From the NCBI GenBank assembly GCA_023418315.1, contig JAEZZY010000032.1, forward strand, positions 1 to 27,823: a DNA stretch of 27,823 nt. The letters run 5' to 3'. Position numbers and translations under genes: made by a program. The stretch comes from Bacteroidota bacterium (GTDB taxonomy: Bacteria > Bacteroidota > Bacteroidia > Chitinophagales > Chitinophagaceae). Positions 7,647 through 15,264 of this stretch are shown in pieces. Each line of letters starts with the position of its first letter. Position 1 is the first letter of the stretch. A model generated the notes under the pieces. That model ran no database searches, was not told where the DNA came from, and saw nothing but the letters and a program-made list of their open reading frames with translations.

Positions 7647-9947
7647 ATGTGCGGCAATCACTATAAAAAATTGAAAGGGCTGTTGTTTGTCTGGTTTATA
7701 GGGAGCGGCATCTTTGCAGCGGCTCAAGAGCGTACGATAAGCGGAAGGGTAGTGGATAGGGAAAGTGCCGAAGGCTTGCCTTATAGCCATGTTTTCCTCA
7801 TGGGTACTTCCATAGGCACGGCCACGGATGATAAAGGTCATTTCAGTCTGCAAATTCCGGAGGGTCATGAAAACGGGAAGTTGGTAGCAGGTTTTGCGGG
7901 TTATGTTTCCGATACGCTCTTGCTGAATGCACCACAAGCTATTTATGATTTTCGCTTGAAAAATGCAGCCGGTACGCTGGGTGAAGTAGTGGTTTCGGGT
8001 ACGATGAAGGAAGTTTCCCGGCTGGATAGCCCTGTGCCGGTAGAAATTTATACCTCTCAATTTTTCAAAGCCAATCCTACTCCCTCTCTATTCGATGCGC
8101 TGCAAAATATAAACGGCGTGCGACCTCAGTTGAACTGTAATGTATGCAACACGGGCGATATTCATATCAACGGCTTGGAAGGTCCCTATACGATGGTGCT
8201 GATTGACGGAATGCCGATTGTTAGCGGATTGGCTACGGTCTATGGTTTATCCGGCATTCCTCAGTCGCTGATAGAACGCGTGGAAATTGTAAAAGGTCCT
8301 GCTTCTACTTTATACGGCAGTGAAGCCGTAGGAGGATTGATCAACATCATTACCAAAAAACCGCAACACGCACCATTATTATCTGCGGATTTGTTTGGCA
8401 CAAGCTGGGGAGAGCTAAACGCCGACCTTGCTGCAAAATTTAAGGCGGGTAAAAAAGCACAATCCCTCATAGGCATTCATTATTTTAATTTTCAAAACCG
8501 TGTGGATCATAATCAGGACGGCTTTACGGATATAACCCTGCAACACCGGATTTCTCTATTCAATAAATGGAATTTTGACAGAAAAGAAAAGCGCATCTTT
8601 TCCCTTGCAGCTCGTTATATTTATGAAGATCGCTGGGGTGGAGAAATGAATTGGTCAAAGGAGTTTCGCGGTGGCGACAGCATCTATGGCGAAAGTATTT
8701 ATACCCAACGATGGGAAGTATTTGGCATTTACCAATTGCCCGTCAAGGAGAAAATGATGTTTCTGTTTAGCGCTAACGGTCATGACCAAAACAGCGTGTA
8801 TGGAAGCATGACTTATCTTGCAAAGCAATATATAGGCTTCGGACAACTTACCTGGACCAAAGAAATAAAACGCAACGATTTCTTGATGGGAGCGGCGCTT
8901 CGCTATATGGTATATGACGACAATACACCTGCCACTATGGGAAGCACCCACAACCAACCTGCCCACACCTATCTGCCCGGCATTTTTTTACAGGATGAAA
9001 TAAGCATCAACTCCAATAATAAACTGTTGCTGGGTATGCGTTATGATTACAACTCCGTTCATGGCAGCATCTTCACGCCGCGCATTAATTACAAATGGAA
9101 TTCGCAGGATAAAAACAAGGTGCTACGACTAAGTATAGGGAATGGCTACCGCGTAGCCCAAGTATTTACCGAAGACCATGCGGCACTCACGGGCGCAAGG
9201 CAGGTGGTATTTTTAACCGATCTGAAACCCGAAACTTCCTGGAACGGTAATATCAATTTTGTAAAAAAAATATTCACGAAAGACGGTCCATTTATAGGGC
9301 TGGACGTTACCGCTTTCTACACGTATTTTACCAATAAAATTATTGCCGATTATCAATCCGATCCCAATAAAATCATTTATGACAATCTGGATGGCTATGC
9401 GGTATCGAAAGGATTGTCTTTAAATCTTGATATAGTATGGGGCTTTGGGCTGAAGATGCTGATGGGCGGCACGTATATGGATGTGTATAGCATGGAAAAC
9501 AATGTGAAGGAACGACAAATGTTTACCGAGCGTTTTAGCGGGGTTTGGAACATTGGCTATGCGTTAAAAAATATTGGCTTATCTATAGACTATACCGGAA
9601 ATGTGTATAGCCCTATGCGCCTGCCTTTGCTGAGCGATACCGATCCCCGAAGCGCTCACTCGCCCTGGTGGAGTATTCAGAATATTCAACTAACCCAAAA
9701 AATAACACGCAATATAGAGCTGTACGGCGGCGTGAAAAACCTGCTTGACTGGACTCCTAATCGGGGGAATCCGTTTATCATAGCACGCAGTCATGATCCT
9801 TTTGACAAGGATGTGCAATTCGATAAAAACGGTCAGGCTGTAGCCACGCCGAATAATCCTTACGGGCTTACGTTTGATCCCGCATACGTATATGGCCCCA
9901 ATCAGGGAAGGAGGTTTTTCTTAGGAATAAGATGGAGTAGGAACTGA
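7647..9947 (+). CDS. TonB-dependent outer membrane receptor
   Basis: This 766-aa protein has a signal peptide (residues 1-27), a carboxypeptidase-regulatory-like domain (about 29-105), a TonB-box-like LGEVVVSG (111-118), a plug domain (about 125-240) and a beta-barrel that ends RRFFLGIRWSRN. The plug shows LIDGMPIVSG and the canonical VEIVKGPASTLYGSEAVGG. An unusual Cys164-Asn-Val-Cys167 lies in the plug just before DIHINGLEGPYT. Such receptors take up scarce ligands with energy from TonB-ExbBD. The ligand is unknown here: no lipoprotein (SusD) or siderophore gene is adjacent. The CxxC and the operator-like palindrome make a metal or metal complex a reasonable guess. The barrel contains several YxxxW-like aromatic strands but no mutation. 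Confidence 0.92.
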   Translation: MCGNHYKKLKGLLFVWFIGSGIFAAAQERTISGRVVDRESAEGLPYSHVFLMGTSIGTATDDKGHFSLQIPEGHENGKLVAGFAGYVSDTLLLNAPQAIYDFRLKNAAGTLGEVVVSGTMKEVSRLDSPVPVEIYTSQFFKANPTPSLFDALQNINGVRPQLNCNVCNTGDIHINGLEGPYTMVLIDGMPIVSGLATVYGLSGIPQSLIERVEIVKGPASTLYGSEAVGGLINIITKKPQHAPLLSADLFGTSWGELNADLAAKFKAGKKAQSLIGIHYFNFQNRVDHNQDGFTDITLQHRISLFNKWNFDRKEKRIFSLAARYIYEDRWGGEMNWSKEFRGGDSIYGESIYTQRWEVFGIYQLPVKEKMMFLFSANGHDQNSVYGSMTYLAKQYIGFGQLTWTKEIKRNDFLMGAALRYMVYDDNTPATMGSTHNQPAHTYLPGIFLQDEISINSNNKLLLGMRYDYNSVHGSIFTPRINYKWNSQDKNKVLRLSIGNGYRVAQVFTEDHAALTGARQVVFLTDLKPETSWNGNINFVKKIFTKDGPFIGLDVTAFYTYFTNKIIADYQSDPNKIIYDNLDGYAVSKGLSLNLDIVWGFGLKMLMGGTYMDVYSMENNVKERQMFTERFSGVWNIGYALKNIGLSIDYTGNVYSPMRLPLLSDTDPRSAHSPWWSIQNIQLTQKITRNIELYGGVKNLLDWTPNRGNPFIIARSHDPFDKDVQFDKNGQAVATPNNPYGLTFDPAYVYGPNQGRRFFLGIRWSRN

Positions 9948-9994
9948 GATAAGAAGCTGCCCGAACGATGCGGATTTCCACCAATGAATTACAA

Positions 9995-10011
9995 AAAACC
10001 AATCTGGTTTT
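9995..10011. terminator. Small bidirectional terminator between the receptor and ahpD
   Basis: AAAACCA and TGGTTTT pair across a 3-nt loop. T-rich sequence follows on the plus strand, and a run of six T (including stem bases) on the minus strand. It sits between convergent stops, where a shared terminator is expected. The stem is short, so confidence is moderate. Confidence 0.45.
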
Positions 10012-10057
10012 CTTCTTTTGTGTAAATTTTTTTAGACAGCTTCCCTCCCTATAATGT

Positions 10058-10639
10058 TTAGATAATGGTACAAAGGCTTTTTACCACGCTTACCAGTCTT
10101 ATCGCATCAAATATTCTTGCTTCCGAAGCGCCTTGTTCTTTTACGGAATGTTCATGTGAAGTAACGCAACGTTCACAACCATTGAGTGCAGATATGGCAA
10201 GGCTGAGCAGTTCAAAAAATTCTTTTCCCAAAACCGGGTTCATCATCACGCTCATGCGCAGCCCAGCGGGTTGTTTTTGATAAAATTCATTGCTGTGCAG
10301 ATAGTGGCGGAAACGGTAAAAAACATTGTTTGTCGTCATCACGCCGGTGCAGGCCACCACTTCAGCAAGGATGGCATCGTCTGCTCCTTCTTTTCTGGCT
10401 AATGCTTCAAATGCGGCGGATAAGGTGTGGTTTTTTTCGTTGATTGTAGCGGCATAGGCAAGCAGACAGCTTTCTTTTTTAGTAAGATGATTACTGCTGA
10501 GTACGGCGCTGGTGTTTAGTTTCATATCCCGCAGATAACGGCTGTCGGCAGCGGCTAATTTTTCTAAAGCAGGGCTGGTATGCTCGGCTGGTATGCCCAG
10601 TTCGTTAAAGAAATTGGCAATAGTTTCGTGTGGTATCAT
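10058..10639 (-). CDS. ahpD: Alkylhydroperoxide reductase AhpD (carboxymuconolactone decarboxylase fold)
   Basis: This 193-aa protein matches mycobacterial AhpD in its active site: Glu143 (FFELLS), Cys155-Glu-Arg-Cys158 and His162 (CERCVTSHEH). They have the same spacing as Glu118, Cys130, Cys133 and His137 of the M. tuberculosis enzyme. NNVFYRFR and GLRMSVMMNP also match. AhpD reduces the oxidised AhpC peroxiredoxin and, in mycobacteria, draws electrons from lipoamide of dihydrolipoamide acyltransferase. I chose the internal ATG at 10639 (MIPHETIANFF). The ATG at 10675 would add 12 residues and start inside the upstream terminator hairpin. It lies downstream of ahpC in the same direction, separated by that terminator. 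Confidence 0.93.
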   Translation of the reverse strand: MIPHETIANFFNELGIPAEHTSPALEKLAAADSRYLRDMKLNTSAVLSSNHLTKKESCLLAYAATINEKNHTLSAAFEALARKEGADDAILAEVVACTGVMTTNNVFYRFRHYLHSNEFYQKQPAGLRMSVMMNPVLGKEFFELLSLAISALNGCERCVTSHEHSVKEQGASEARIFDAIRLVSVVKSLCTII

Positions 10640-10663
10640 AGTCGTTGACTTTGTGTTGGGTAT

Positions 10664-10700
10664 AAAAAAATCCATCCTGCCATAGCCATGCAGGATGGAT
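10664..10700 (-). terminator. Intrinsic terminator between ahpC and ahpD
   Basis: On the minus strand an 11-bp stem (ATCCATCCTGC with GCAGGATGGAT) and a 9-nt loop are followed by seven T (10664-10670). It begins 15 bp after the ahpC stop and ends 24 bp before the ahpD ATG. If ahpD relies on the ahpC promoter, it is expressed only by read-through. Confidence 0.88.
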
Positions 10701-10715
10701 AGGAATGATTTAATC

Positions 10716-11294
10716 TTATGCTTCTGTTAATGCTTCTTTTTGCGCTTTTTGGGTAAGGGTTTCTTCTCCTTTTTTCCAGTTGCAAGGGCAAAGTTCATCT
10801 GTTTGCAACGCATCCAATACGCGCAATACTTCATCCACATTTCTGCCTACGTTCAGGTCGTTTACGTTTATCCAGCGTACGATGCCTTCGGGGTCTATAA
10901 TAAAGGTGGCGCGGTAGGCTATACGCTCGTCCTCATTGAGGATACCCAGTTCTTCGGCAAGGCTTTTTGATGTATCGGCAATCATAGGGAAGCGAAGGTT
11001 GCGCAGGTCTTCATGGTCTTTGCGCCAAGCGAGGTGCACATATTCGGAATCGGTAGAAGCTCCGTAAAGTACAGTATCACGGTCATCAAAATTGGAATAG
11101 TTCTTATTAAATTCGGCGATTTCCGTAGGGCATACAAAGGTGAAATCCTTGGGCCACCAGAACATTACCGTCCATTTTCCTGTAAAATCTTCATTGCTGA
11201 TGTTGGTAAATTCTTTGTCTTTTTCGATAGATACTACTGCTTTCTTTTGGAACTGAGGGAAAGGCATCCCCACGGTTACGAAATTCTTGTTCAT
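10716..11294 (-). CDS. ahpC: Alkylhydroperoxide reductase AhpC, mycobacterial-type 2-Cys peroxiredoxin
   Basis: This 192-aa cytoplasmic peroxiredoxin reduces hydrogen peroxide, organic peroxides and probably peroxynitrite. The peroxidatic Cys55 is in DFTFVCPTEI. The C-terminal resolving region is ELCPCNWKKGEETL with Cys169 and Cys171, the same three-cysteine layout (Cys61, 174, 176) as M. tuberculosis AhpC. GRNVDEVLRVLDALQ also matches that subfamily closely. The partner AhpD is encoded just downstream, and no AhpF flavoprotein is near, so AhpD is the likely reductant. A promoter candidate lies 22-53 bp upstream of the ATG. No OxyR or PerR gene is in the window. Confidence 0.95.
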   Translation of the reverse strand: MNKNFVTVGMPFPQFQKKAVVSIEKDKEFTNISNEDFTGKWTVMFWWPKDFTFVCPTEIAEFNKNYSNFDDRDTVLYGASTDSEYVHLAWRKDHEDLRNLRFPMIADTSKSLAEELGILNEDERIAYRATFIIDPEGIVRWINVNDLNVGRNVDEVLRVLDALQTDELCPCNWKKGEETLTQKAQKEALTEA

Positions 11295-11315
11295 GGATTA
11301 TGTTTTTTATTTCCG

Positions 11316-11347
11316 CAAAGGTCGCAAGCTTGTGTGGTCAAAGCAAA
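11316..11347 (-). promoter_or_regulatory. Promoter of ahpC
   Basis: On the minus strand TTTG (11344-11347) and GACCTTTG (11316-11323) are 20 bp apart. This fits the Bacteroidota -33/-7 layout with one mismatch in the -7 box (G for T at the first position). The leader would be about 15-18 nt. Confidence 0.5.
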
Positions 11348-11385
11348 TCCTTTCATTTATAAAAAAATAGAGTTTATCAATAACC

Positions 11386-11415
11386 CCTCTTGTATTTTAG
11401 GGATATAACAAGAGG
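11386..11415. other. Hairpin in the ahpC-icd intergenic region
   Basis: CCTCTTGT (11386-11393) and ACAAGAGG (11408-11415) form an 8-bp inverted repeat with a 14-nt loop. It lies between the divergent ahpC and icd promoters and has no T-run. It could be an operator or chance; I cannot decide. Confidence 0.3.
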
Positions 11416-11469
11416 AGGGTAGGGAAGAGGAATGCTGCATGTCCCGCTATTCCCCTACACAATTTTCCT

Positions 11470-11477
11470 TAGCTTCG
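11470..11477 (+). promoter_or_regulatory. Possible -7 box of the icd operon
   Basis: TAGCTTCG differs from TAnnTTTG at one position. Its context, TTAGCTTCGCGCC, closely resembles the ctaB promoter context TTACCTTTGCGCC. It lies 32 bp upstream of the icd ATG. No -33 TTG is seen. Confidence 0.3.
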
Positions 11478-11509
11478 CGCCGTAAATTTTTTAAAAGACC
11501 ACTCTTATT

Positions 11510-12808
11510 ATGACTCCCCAAAAAATAACCATGAGTAGCGAGGGCAAATTACAAGTGCCGGATCATGCCATCATTCCTTTCATAGAAGGCGACGGTATCG
11601 GTCCCGATGTATGGAGTGCCAGCAAAGCCGTAATGGATGCCGCTATAGCGCATTGCTACCAGGGTACGCGAAAAATCGAATGGATAGAAATGCTTGCCGG
11701 TGAAAAAGCCTTCAAGCAAACGGGTGAATGGCTGCCTAAAGATACTTTGCAAATGGCTAAAGATTATCTGGTTTCCATTAAAGGCCCGCTTACAACCCCT
11801 GTGGGCGGGGGCATTCGTTCCCTGAATGTGGCGCTTAGGCAAGAGCTGGATTTGTATGTGTGCCTTCGCCCTATACATTGGTTCCAAGGAGTGCCTTCTC
11901 CGGTAAAACATCCGGAGCATGTAAACATGGTTATTTTCAGAGAAAATACAGAAGATATTTACGCAGGGATTGAATTTAACTATGATGATCCCAAAGCCAA
12001 AAAACTCTATGAATTTTTGAAGGAAAACGGATTGGCAGATAAGGTACGCTTTCCCGATACTACATCTTACGGCATCAAGCCCGTGTCTCAAGAAGGTTCC
12101 CAACGGCTTATACGTGCCGCCATTCTTTATGCCGTCGAAAAGAAATTACCTTCTGTAACCTTAGTACATAAAGGAAACATCATGAAGTTCACCGAAGGAG
12201 GTTTTAAGAACTGGGGCTATGAACTGGCGGAAACCGAATTTGCAGAGCAGGTCTATACCTGGGGGCAATGGGAACGTACAAAAAAAGAAAAAGGCGAGGC
12301 GGAAGCCAACAGCGAAATGAAACACGCTTCGGTAACGGGCAAAGTGATTATCAAAGATGTGATTGCGGATAATTTTTTGCAACAAATCCTATTGGCTCCT
12401 AAAGATTATTCTGTGGTGGCTACGCTTAATCTGAACGGAGATTATATCTCGGATGCATTGGCTGCTGCGGTAGGTGGTATAGGCATTGCCCCCGGCGCCA
12501 ATATCAATTACAATACGGGTCATGCTGTGTTTGAAGCCACCCACGGCACCGCTCCTAAATTTGCCAATACCGATACGATGAATCCTTCCTCTCTATTATT
12601 AAGCGGGGTGATGATGTTGCAATATATGGGCTGGAATCGTGCTGCGGATGGCATTTTGGAAGCATTGAAAACTACCATCATGCGCAAGCGGGTTACGATT
12701 GATTTCTACAACCTCATGCACGATGCCACCTTGCTAAAGACAAGCGAATTTGCACAAGAAATCATAAAATGCCTGCATGAAGCACCTGTGGTAGGCAAGG
12801 CGGAATAA
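11510..12808 (+). CDS. icd: Isocitrate dehydrogenase, E. coli Icd type
   Basis: This 432-aa TCA-cycle enzyme oxidatively decarboxylates isocitrate to 2-oxoglutarate. The substrate loop GGGIRSLNVALRQELDLY contains Ser104, equivalent to the phosphorylated Ser113 of E. coli. IFRENTEDIYAGIE, NLNGDYISDALAA and FEATHGTAPKFAN follow as in E. coli Icd. Of the E. coli residues that bind the NADP 2'-phosphate, Lys344 is kept (Lys350), but Tyr345 is Phe351, Tyr391 is Ile397, Arg395 is Asn401 and Arg292 is Ala296. The cofactor is therefore uncertain. A charged insertion (ERTKKEKGEAEANSE) lies around residues 255-269. The ATG at 11510 gives an N-terminus seven residues longer than a second ATG at 11531. 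The deoC gene follows 33 bp later. Confidence 0.95.
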   Translation: MTPQKITMSSEGKLQVPDHAIIPFIEGDGIGPDVWSASKAVMDAAIAHCYQGTRKIEWIEMLAGEKAFKQTGEWLPKDTLQMAKDYLVSIKGPLTTPVGGGIRSLNVALRQELDLYVCLRPIHWFQGVPSPVKHPEHVNMVIFRENTEDIYAGIEFNYDDPKAKKLYEFLKENGLADKVRFPDTTSYGIKPVSQEGSQRLIRAAILYAVEKKLPSVTLVHKGNIMKFTEGGFKNWGYELAETEFAEQVYTWGQWERTKKEKGEAEANSEMKHASVTGKVIIKDVIADNFLQQILLAPKDYSVVATLNLNGDYISDALAAAVGGIGIAPGANINYNTGHAVFEATHGTAPKFANTDTMNPSSLLLSGVMMLQYMGWNRAADGILEALKTTIMRKRVTIDFYNLMHDATLLKTSEFAQEIIKCLHEAPVVGKAE

Positions 12809-12841
12809 GGGAGGAATTGTAGGGCAAATCCTGTAATAAGC

Positions 12842-13504
12842 ATGAACATAGCCGCTTACATAGATCATACAGTTCTCCGGCCCACCACTACCCACCGGGA
12901 TGTGGAAATGCTGTGTGCTGAAGCCGAGAAATATCAATTTGCAGCTGTGTGCGTGCCTCCTTTTTATGTAAAAACCGCTAAGGATTTTTTGCAGGAAACG
13001 CCGGTGAAAGTTGCTACCGTTATCGGTTTCCCTTTCGGCTATAGCGCTACGTCTTCCAAACTGCGGGAAATAGAAGAAGCCATAAAAGACGGCGCCGACG
13101 AACTGGACACGGTCATCCATCTGGCTGCATTGAAAAACGGTGATTGGAATTGGGTGGCAGAAGAAATCAGTACTTGCGTAGCAGAAATTCATGCGGCTAA
13201 AAAACAGATGAAACTTATCGTGGAAAGTGGTGTGCTCACTGATGAAGAATTGGTACGAGCTTGCGGACTCGTTGCGGAATACGAAGTGGATTTTATAAAA
13301 ACATCTACCGGCTATGCCGAGAAAGGCGCTACCCTACATGCCGTAACGATGATGCGCAAGCATTTGCCCGCCAGTGTGCGCATAAAAGCGTCGGGAGGTA
13401 TTCGTACCTTTAGCACTGCCAAAGAATTGATAGCGGCCGGGGCAGACAGATTGGGGTGTTCCGCAAGTGTGCAGATTATAGAAGAACAAAATCCATTGAC
13501 CTAA
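12842..13504 (+). CDS. deoC: Deoxyribose-phosphate aldolase
   Basis: This 220-aa class I aldolase splits 2-deoxyribose 5-phosphate into acetaldehyde and glyceraldehyde 3-phosphate in deoxynucleoside breakdown. The Schiff-base Lys153 is in DFIKTSTGY, the second catalytic Lys182 in RIKASGGIR, and the acidic residue Asp89 in ADELDTVIHL. The TIM-barrel start IDHTVLRPTTT and VCVPPFYV also fit DeoC. The length is normal for the short bacterial form. It lies 33 bp after icd and 11 bp before the SPOR-domain gene, so a shared transcript is likely. No other deo genes are adjacent. Confidence 0.95.
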   Translation: MNIAAYIDHTVLRPTTTHRDVEMLCAEAEKYQFAAVCVPPFYVKTAKDFLQETPVKVATVIGFPFGYSATSSKLREIEEAIKDGADELDTVIHLAALKNGDWNWVAEEISTCVAEIHAAKKQMKLIVESGVLTDEELVRACGLVAEYEVDFIKTSTGYAEKGATLHAVTMMRKHLPASVRIKASGGIRTFSTAKELIAAGADRLGCSASVQIIEEQNPLT

Positions 13505-13515
13505 TAACCGTTTAC

Positions 13516-13986
13516 ATGAGAAAAATCTATTCATTTCTGTTGTTGATGATTGCTTTGCAGTATTCTTCCTTTGCACGGGCACAAACGGAGGAAATCATAG
13601 TGGAAGATACGGTGATAAGCGGTGTGGTAATCTACTCCGATCCTCGTCTGGATATTTTAATGGAGTCCAATACCAAAGCGAAAAAAGCCTATGCGGCTGC
13701 ACCCGGTAAAACGGCAAAAGTAATCCGCTCCGGCAAGGGATACAGGGTTCAGATTTATATAGGAAACAACAAAAGCGCCGCCATCAACGCCAAGGTGGCT
13801 TTTATGAAAAAATATCCCGACATTAAAACCTATATGACCTATACGCAACCCCAATACCGGGTGAAGGTGGGCAACTTCCAAACACGAGGCGATGCGCAGG
13901 CATTTATCCCCGAAATCAGAGCGATTTATCCTGCTGCTATGATTGTGCCGGATTATATCGTTATTAATACCTTTAAAAAGCAATGA
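13516..13986 (+). CDS. Exported SPOR-domain protein
   Basis: This 156-aa protein has a signal peptide (residues 1-23, ending FARAQ), a linker rich in acidic and small residues, and a C-terminal SPOR domain (about 74-150). The domain reads GYRVQIYIG, FMKKYPDIKTYM, YRVKVGNFQTRGDAQ. SPOR domains bind peptidoglycan lacking stem peptides, often at division sites, so the protein is probably periplasmic and wall-bound. The start at 13516 gives a proper signal peptide; the longer open frame from 13456 would overlap deoC. Its stop overlaps the next start (ATGA). Confidence 0.88.
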   Translation: MRKIYSFLLLMIALQYSSFARAQTEEIIVEDTVISGVVIYSDPRLDILMESNTKAKKAYAAAPGKTAKVIRSGKGYRVQIYIGNNKSAAINAKVAFMKKYPDIKTYMTYTQPQYRVKVGNFQTRGDAQAFIPEIRAIYPAAMIVPDYIVINTFKKQ

Positions 13987-15167
13987 TGATAGAGCTAATC
14001 AAACAAAAATCGGAACAGTATTTTCCCGAAGTACAAGCGATTCGACACCATATTCATGCACATCCCGAGCTTTCTTTTCAGGAAGTAAAAACGGCAAAAT
14101 TCATTTCCTCAAAGCTTATCGAGTGGGGTATTGAGCATCAGACAGGTGTGGCGGGTACGGGCATTGTAGCTTTGATTAAAGGAAAAAATCCCGATGAAAA
14201 ATGTATTGCTCTGCGGGCGGATATGGATGCCTTGCCCATTCAGGAAGCCAATGATACGTCCTATAAATCGCAACATGCCGGCGTAATGCATGCCTGCGGA
14301 CATGATGTACACAGCACCTGCTTATTGGGCGCCGCTAAAATTTTAAACGAATTAAAAAACGAATTTGAAGGAACGGTAAAACTTCTTTTCCAACCGGGCG
14401 AAGAAAAACATCCCGGCGGTGCCAGTCTGATGATTGCAGATGGAGCGTTGCAAAACCCTAAGCCGCAGCAAATATTTGCCTTACACGTTTATCCGCACCT
14501 GCCTTGCGGCACTGTTGGTTTTCGCGCCGGACAATACATGGCAAGCGCCGATGAAATATATATTACCATAGAAGGGAAAGGCGGTCATGCCGCTTTGCCG
14601 CACCAAACCATTGATCCTATAGCCATCACTGCACAAGTGGTTACGGCATTGCAACAAGTCATTTCCCGAAAAGCAAACCCACTTATTCCTTCGGTGCTTA
14701 GTTTTGGAAAAATTGCCGGAGGCTTTGCCACCAACGTCATTCCCGATAAGGTGGAGCTACTGGGCACTTTTCGCACGATGGACGAAAAATGGCGATATGA
14801 AGCCCATCAATGGATAAAAAATATTACGGAAGAAATTTGCCATTCCTATGGTGCTAAGGCTACGATAGAGATTCCTAAGGGCTATCCTTCTTTGTTTAAT
14901 GAACCGGTGCTGACTGCTAAAGCCGAAAACTGGGCAAAGGAATATATGGGTGCCGAGCAAGTACGCACGTTAGACTTGCGCATGGCGGCAGAAGATTTTA
15001 GTTTTTATGCACAAGAAATGCCCGCTTGTTTTTTCCGTATAGGCACGAATAGAGATAATGAACAATTTACCGCACCGGTACACAATGCACATTTTGATAT
15101 TGATGAGGAAGCGTTGAAAGTGGGCGTAGGCATGTTTGCCTGGGTGGCGGTGAATGCGTTGAGGTGA
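13983..15167 (+). CDS. M20 family amidohydrolase (N-acyl amino acid hydrolase type)
   Basis: This 394-aa metallopeptidase belongs to the M20D group (hippurate hydrolase, N-acetyl-diaminopimelate deacetylase, amidohydrolase). Metal and catalytic motifs are visible: ADMDALPI, HACGHDVHST, the general-base GEEKHPGG, ALHVYPHLP and the final VHNAHFDIDE. The insertion lid domain lies around residues 190-300 (GKGGHAALPHQTIDP). It has no signal peptide, so it should be cytoplasmic. Likely substrates are N-acyl amino acids or indole-amide-like conjugates; sequence cannot decide. It overlaps the SPOR gene by 4 bp (ATGA), which suggests translational coupling, and ends the icd-deoC-SPOR-M20 run. Confidence 0.92.
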   Translation: MMIELIKQKSEQYFPEVQAIRHHIHAHPELSFQEVKTAKFISSKLIEWGIEHQTGVAGTGIVALIKGKNPDEKCIALRADMDALPIQEANDTSYKSQHAGVMHACGHDVHSTCLLGAAKILNELKNEFEGTVKLLFQPGEEKHPGGASLMIADGALQNPKPQQIFALHVYPHLPCGTVGFRAGQYMASADEIYITIEGKGGHAALPHQTIDPIAITAQVVTALQQVISRKANPLIPSVLSFGKIAGGFATNVIPDKVELLGTFRTMDEKWRYEAHQWIKNITEEICHSYGAKATIEIPKGYPSLFNEPVLTAKAENWAKEYMGAEQVRTLDLRMAAEDFSFYAQEMPACFFRIGTNRDNEQFTAPVHNAHFDIDEEALKVGVGMFAWVAVNALR

Positions 15168-15231
15168 TTTTTTTTATCCGCAGTTCCTACCCGCATCCTT
15201 TCTGTTTTCATAACGTAGCCGCATTAAATGA

Positions 15232-15239
15232 TACATTTG
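15232..15239 (+). promoter_or_regulatory. -7 box of the polytopic membrane protein gene
   Basis: TACATTTG matches TAnnTTTG exactly, 25 bp upstream of the ATG at 15265. It supports that start but does not exclude the ATGs at 15289 and 15316. No -33 TTG is at the expected distance. Confidence 0.45.
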
Positions 15240-15264
15240 TTTTTTCCATCGGTTAGCCGTTACT

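Noticed and set aside
7628..7666. A 12-codon upstream open frame overlapping the start of the TonB receptor
   Set aside because: The predicted transcription start (about 7628-7631) is at or after its ATG, so it may not be transcribed. Nothing suggests a regulatory peptide.
9953..10043. Inverted repeat GAAGCTG...CAGCTTC around the receptor-ahpD intergenic region
   Set aside because: The arms are 7 bp and 77 bp apart, which is not convincing next to the small terminator between them.
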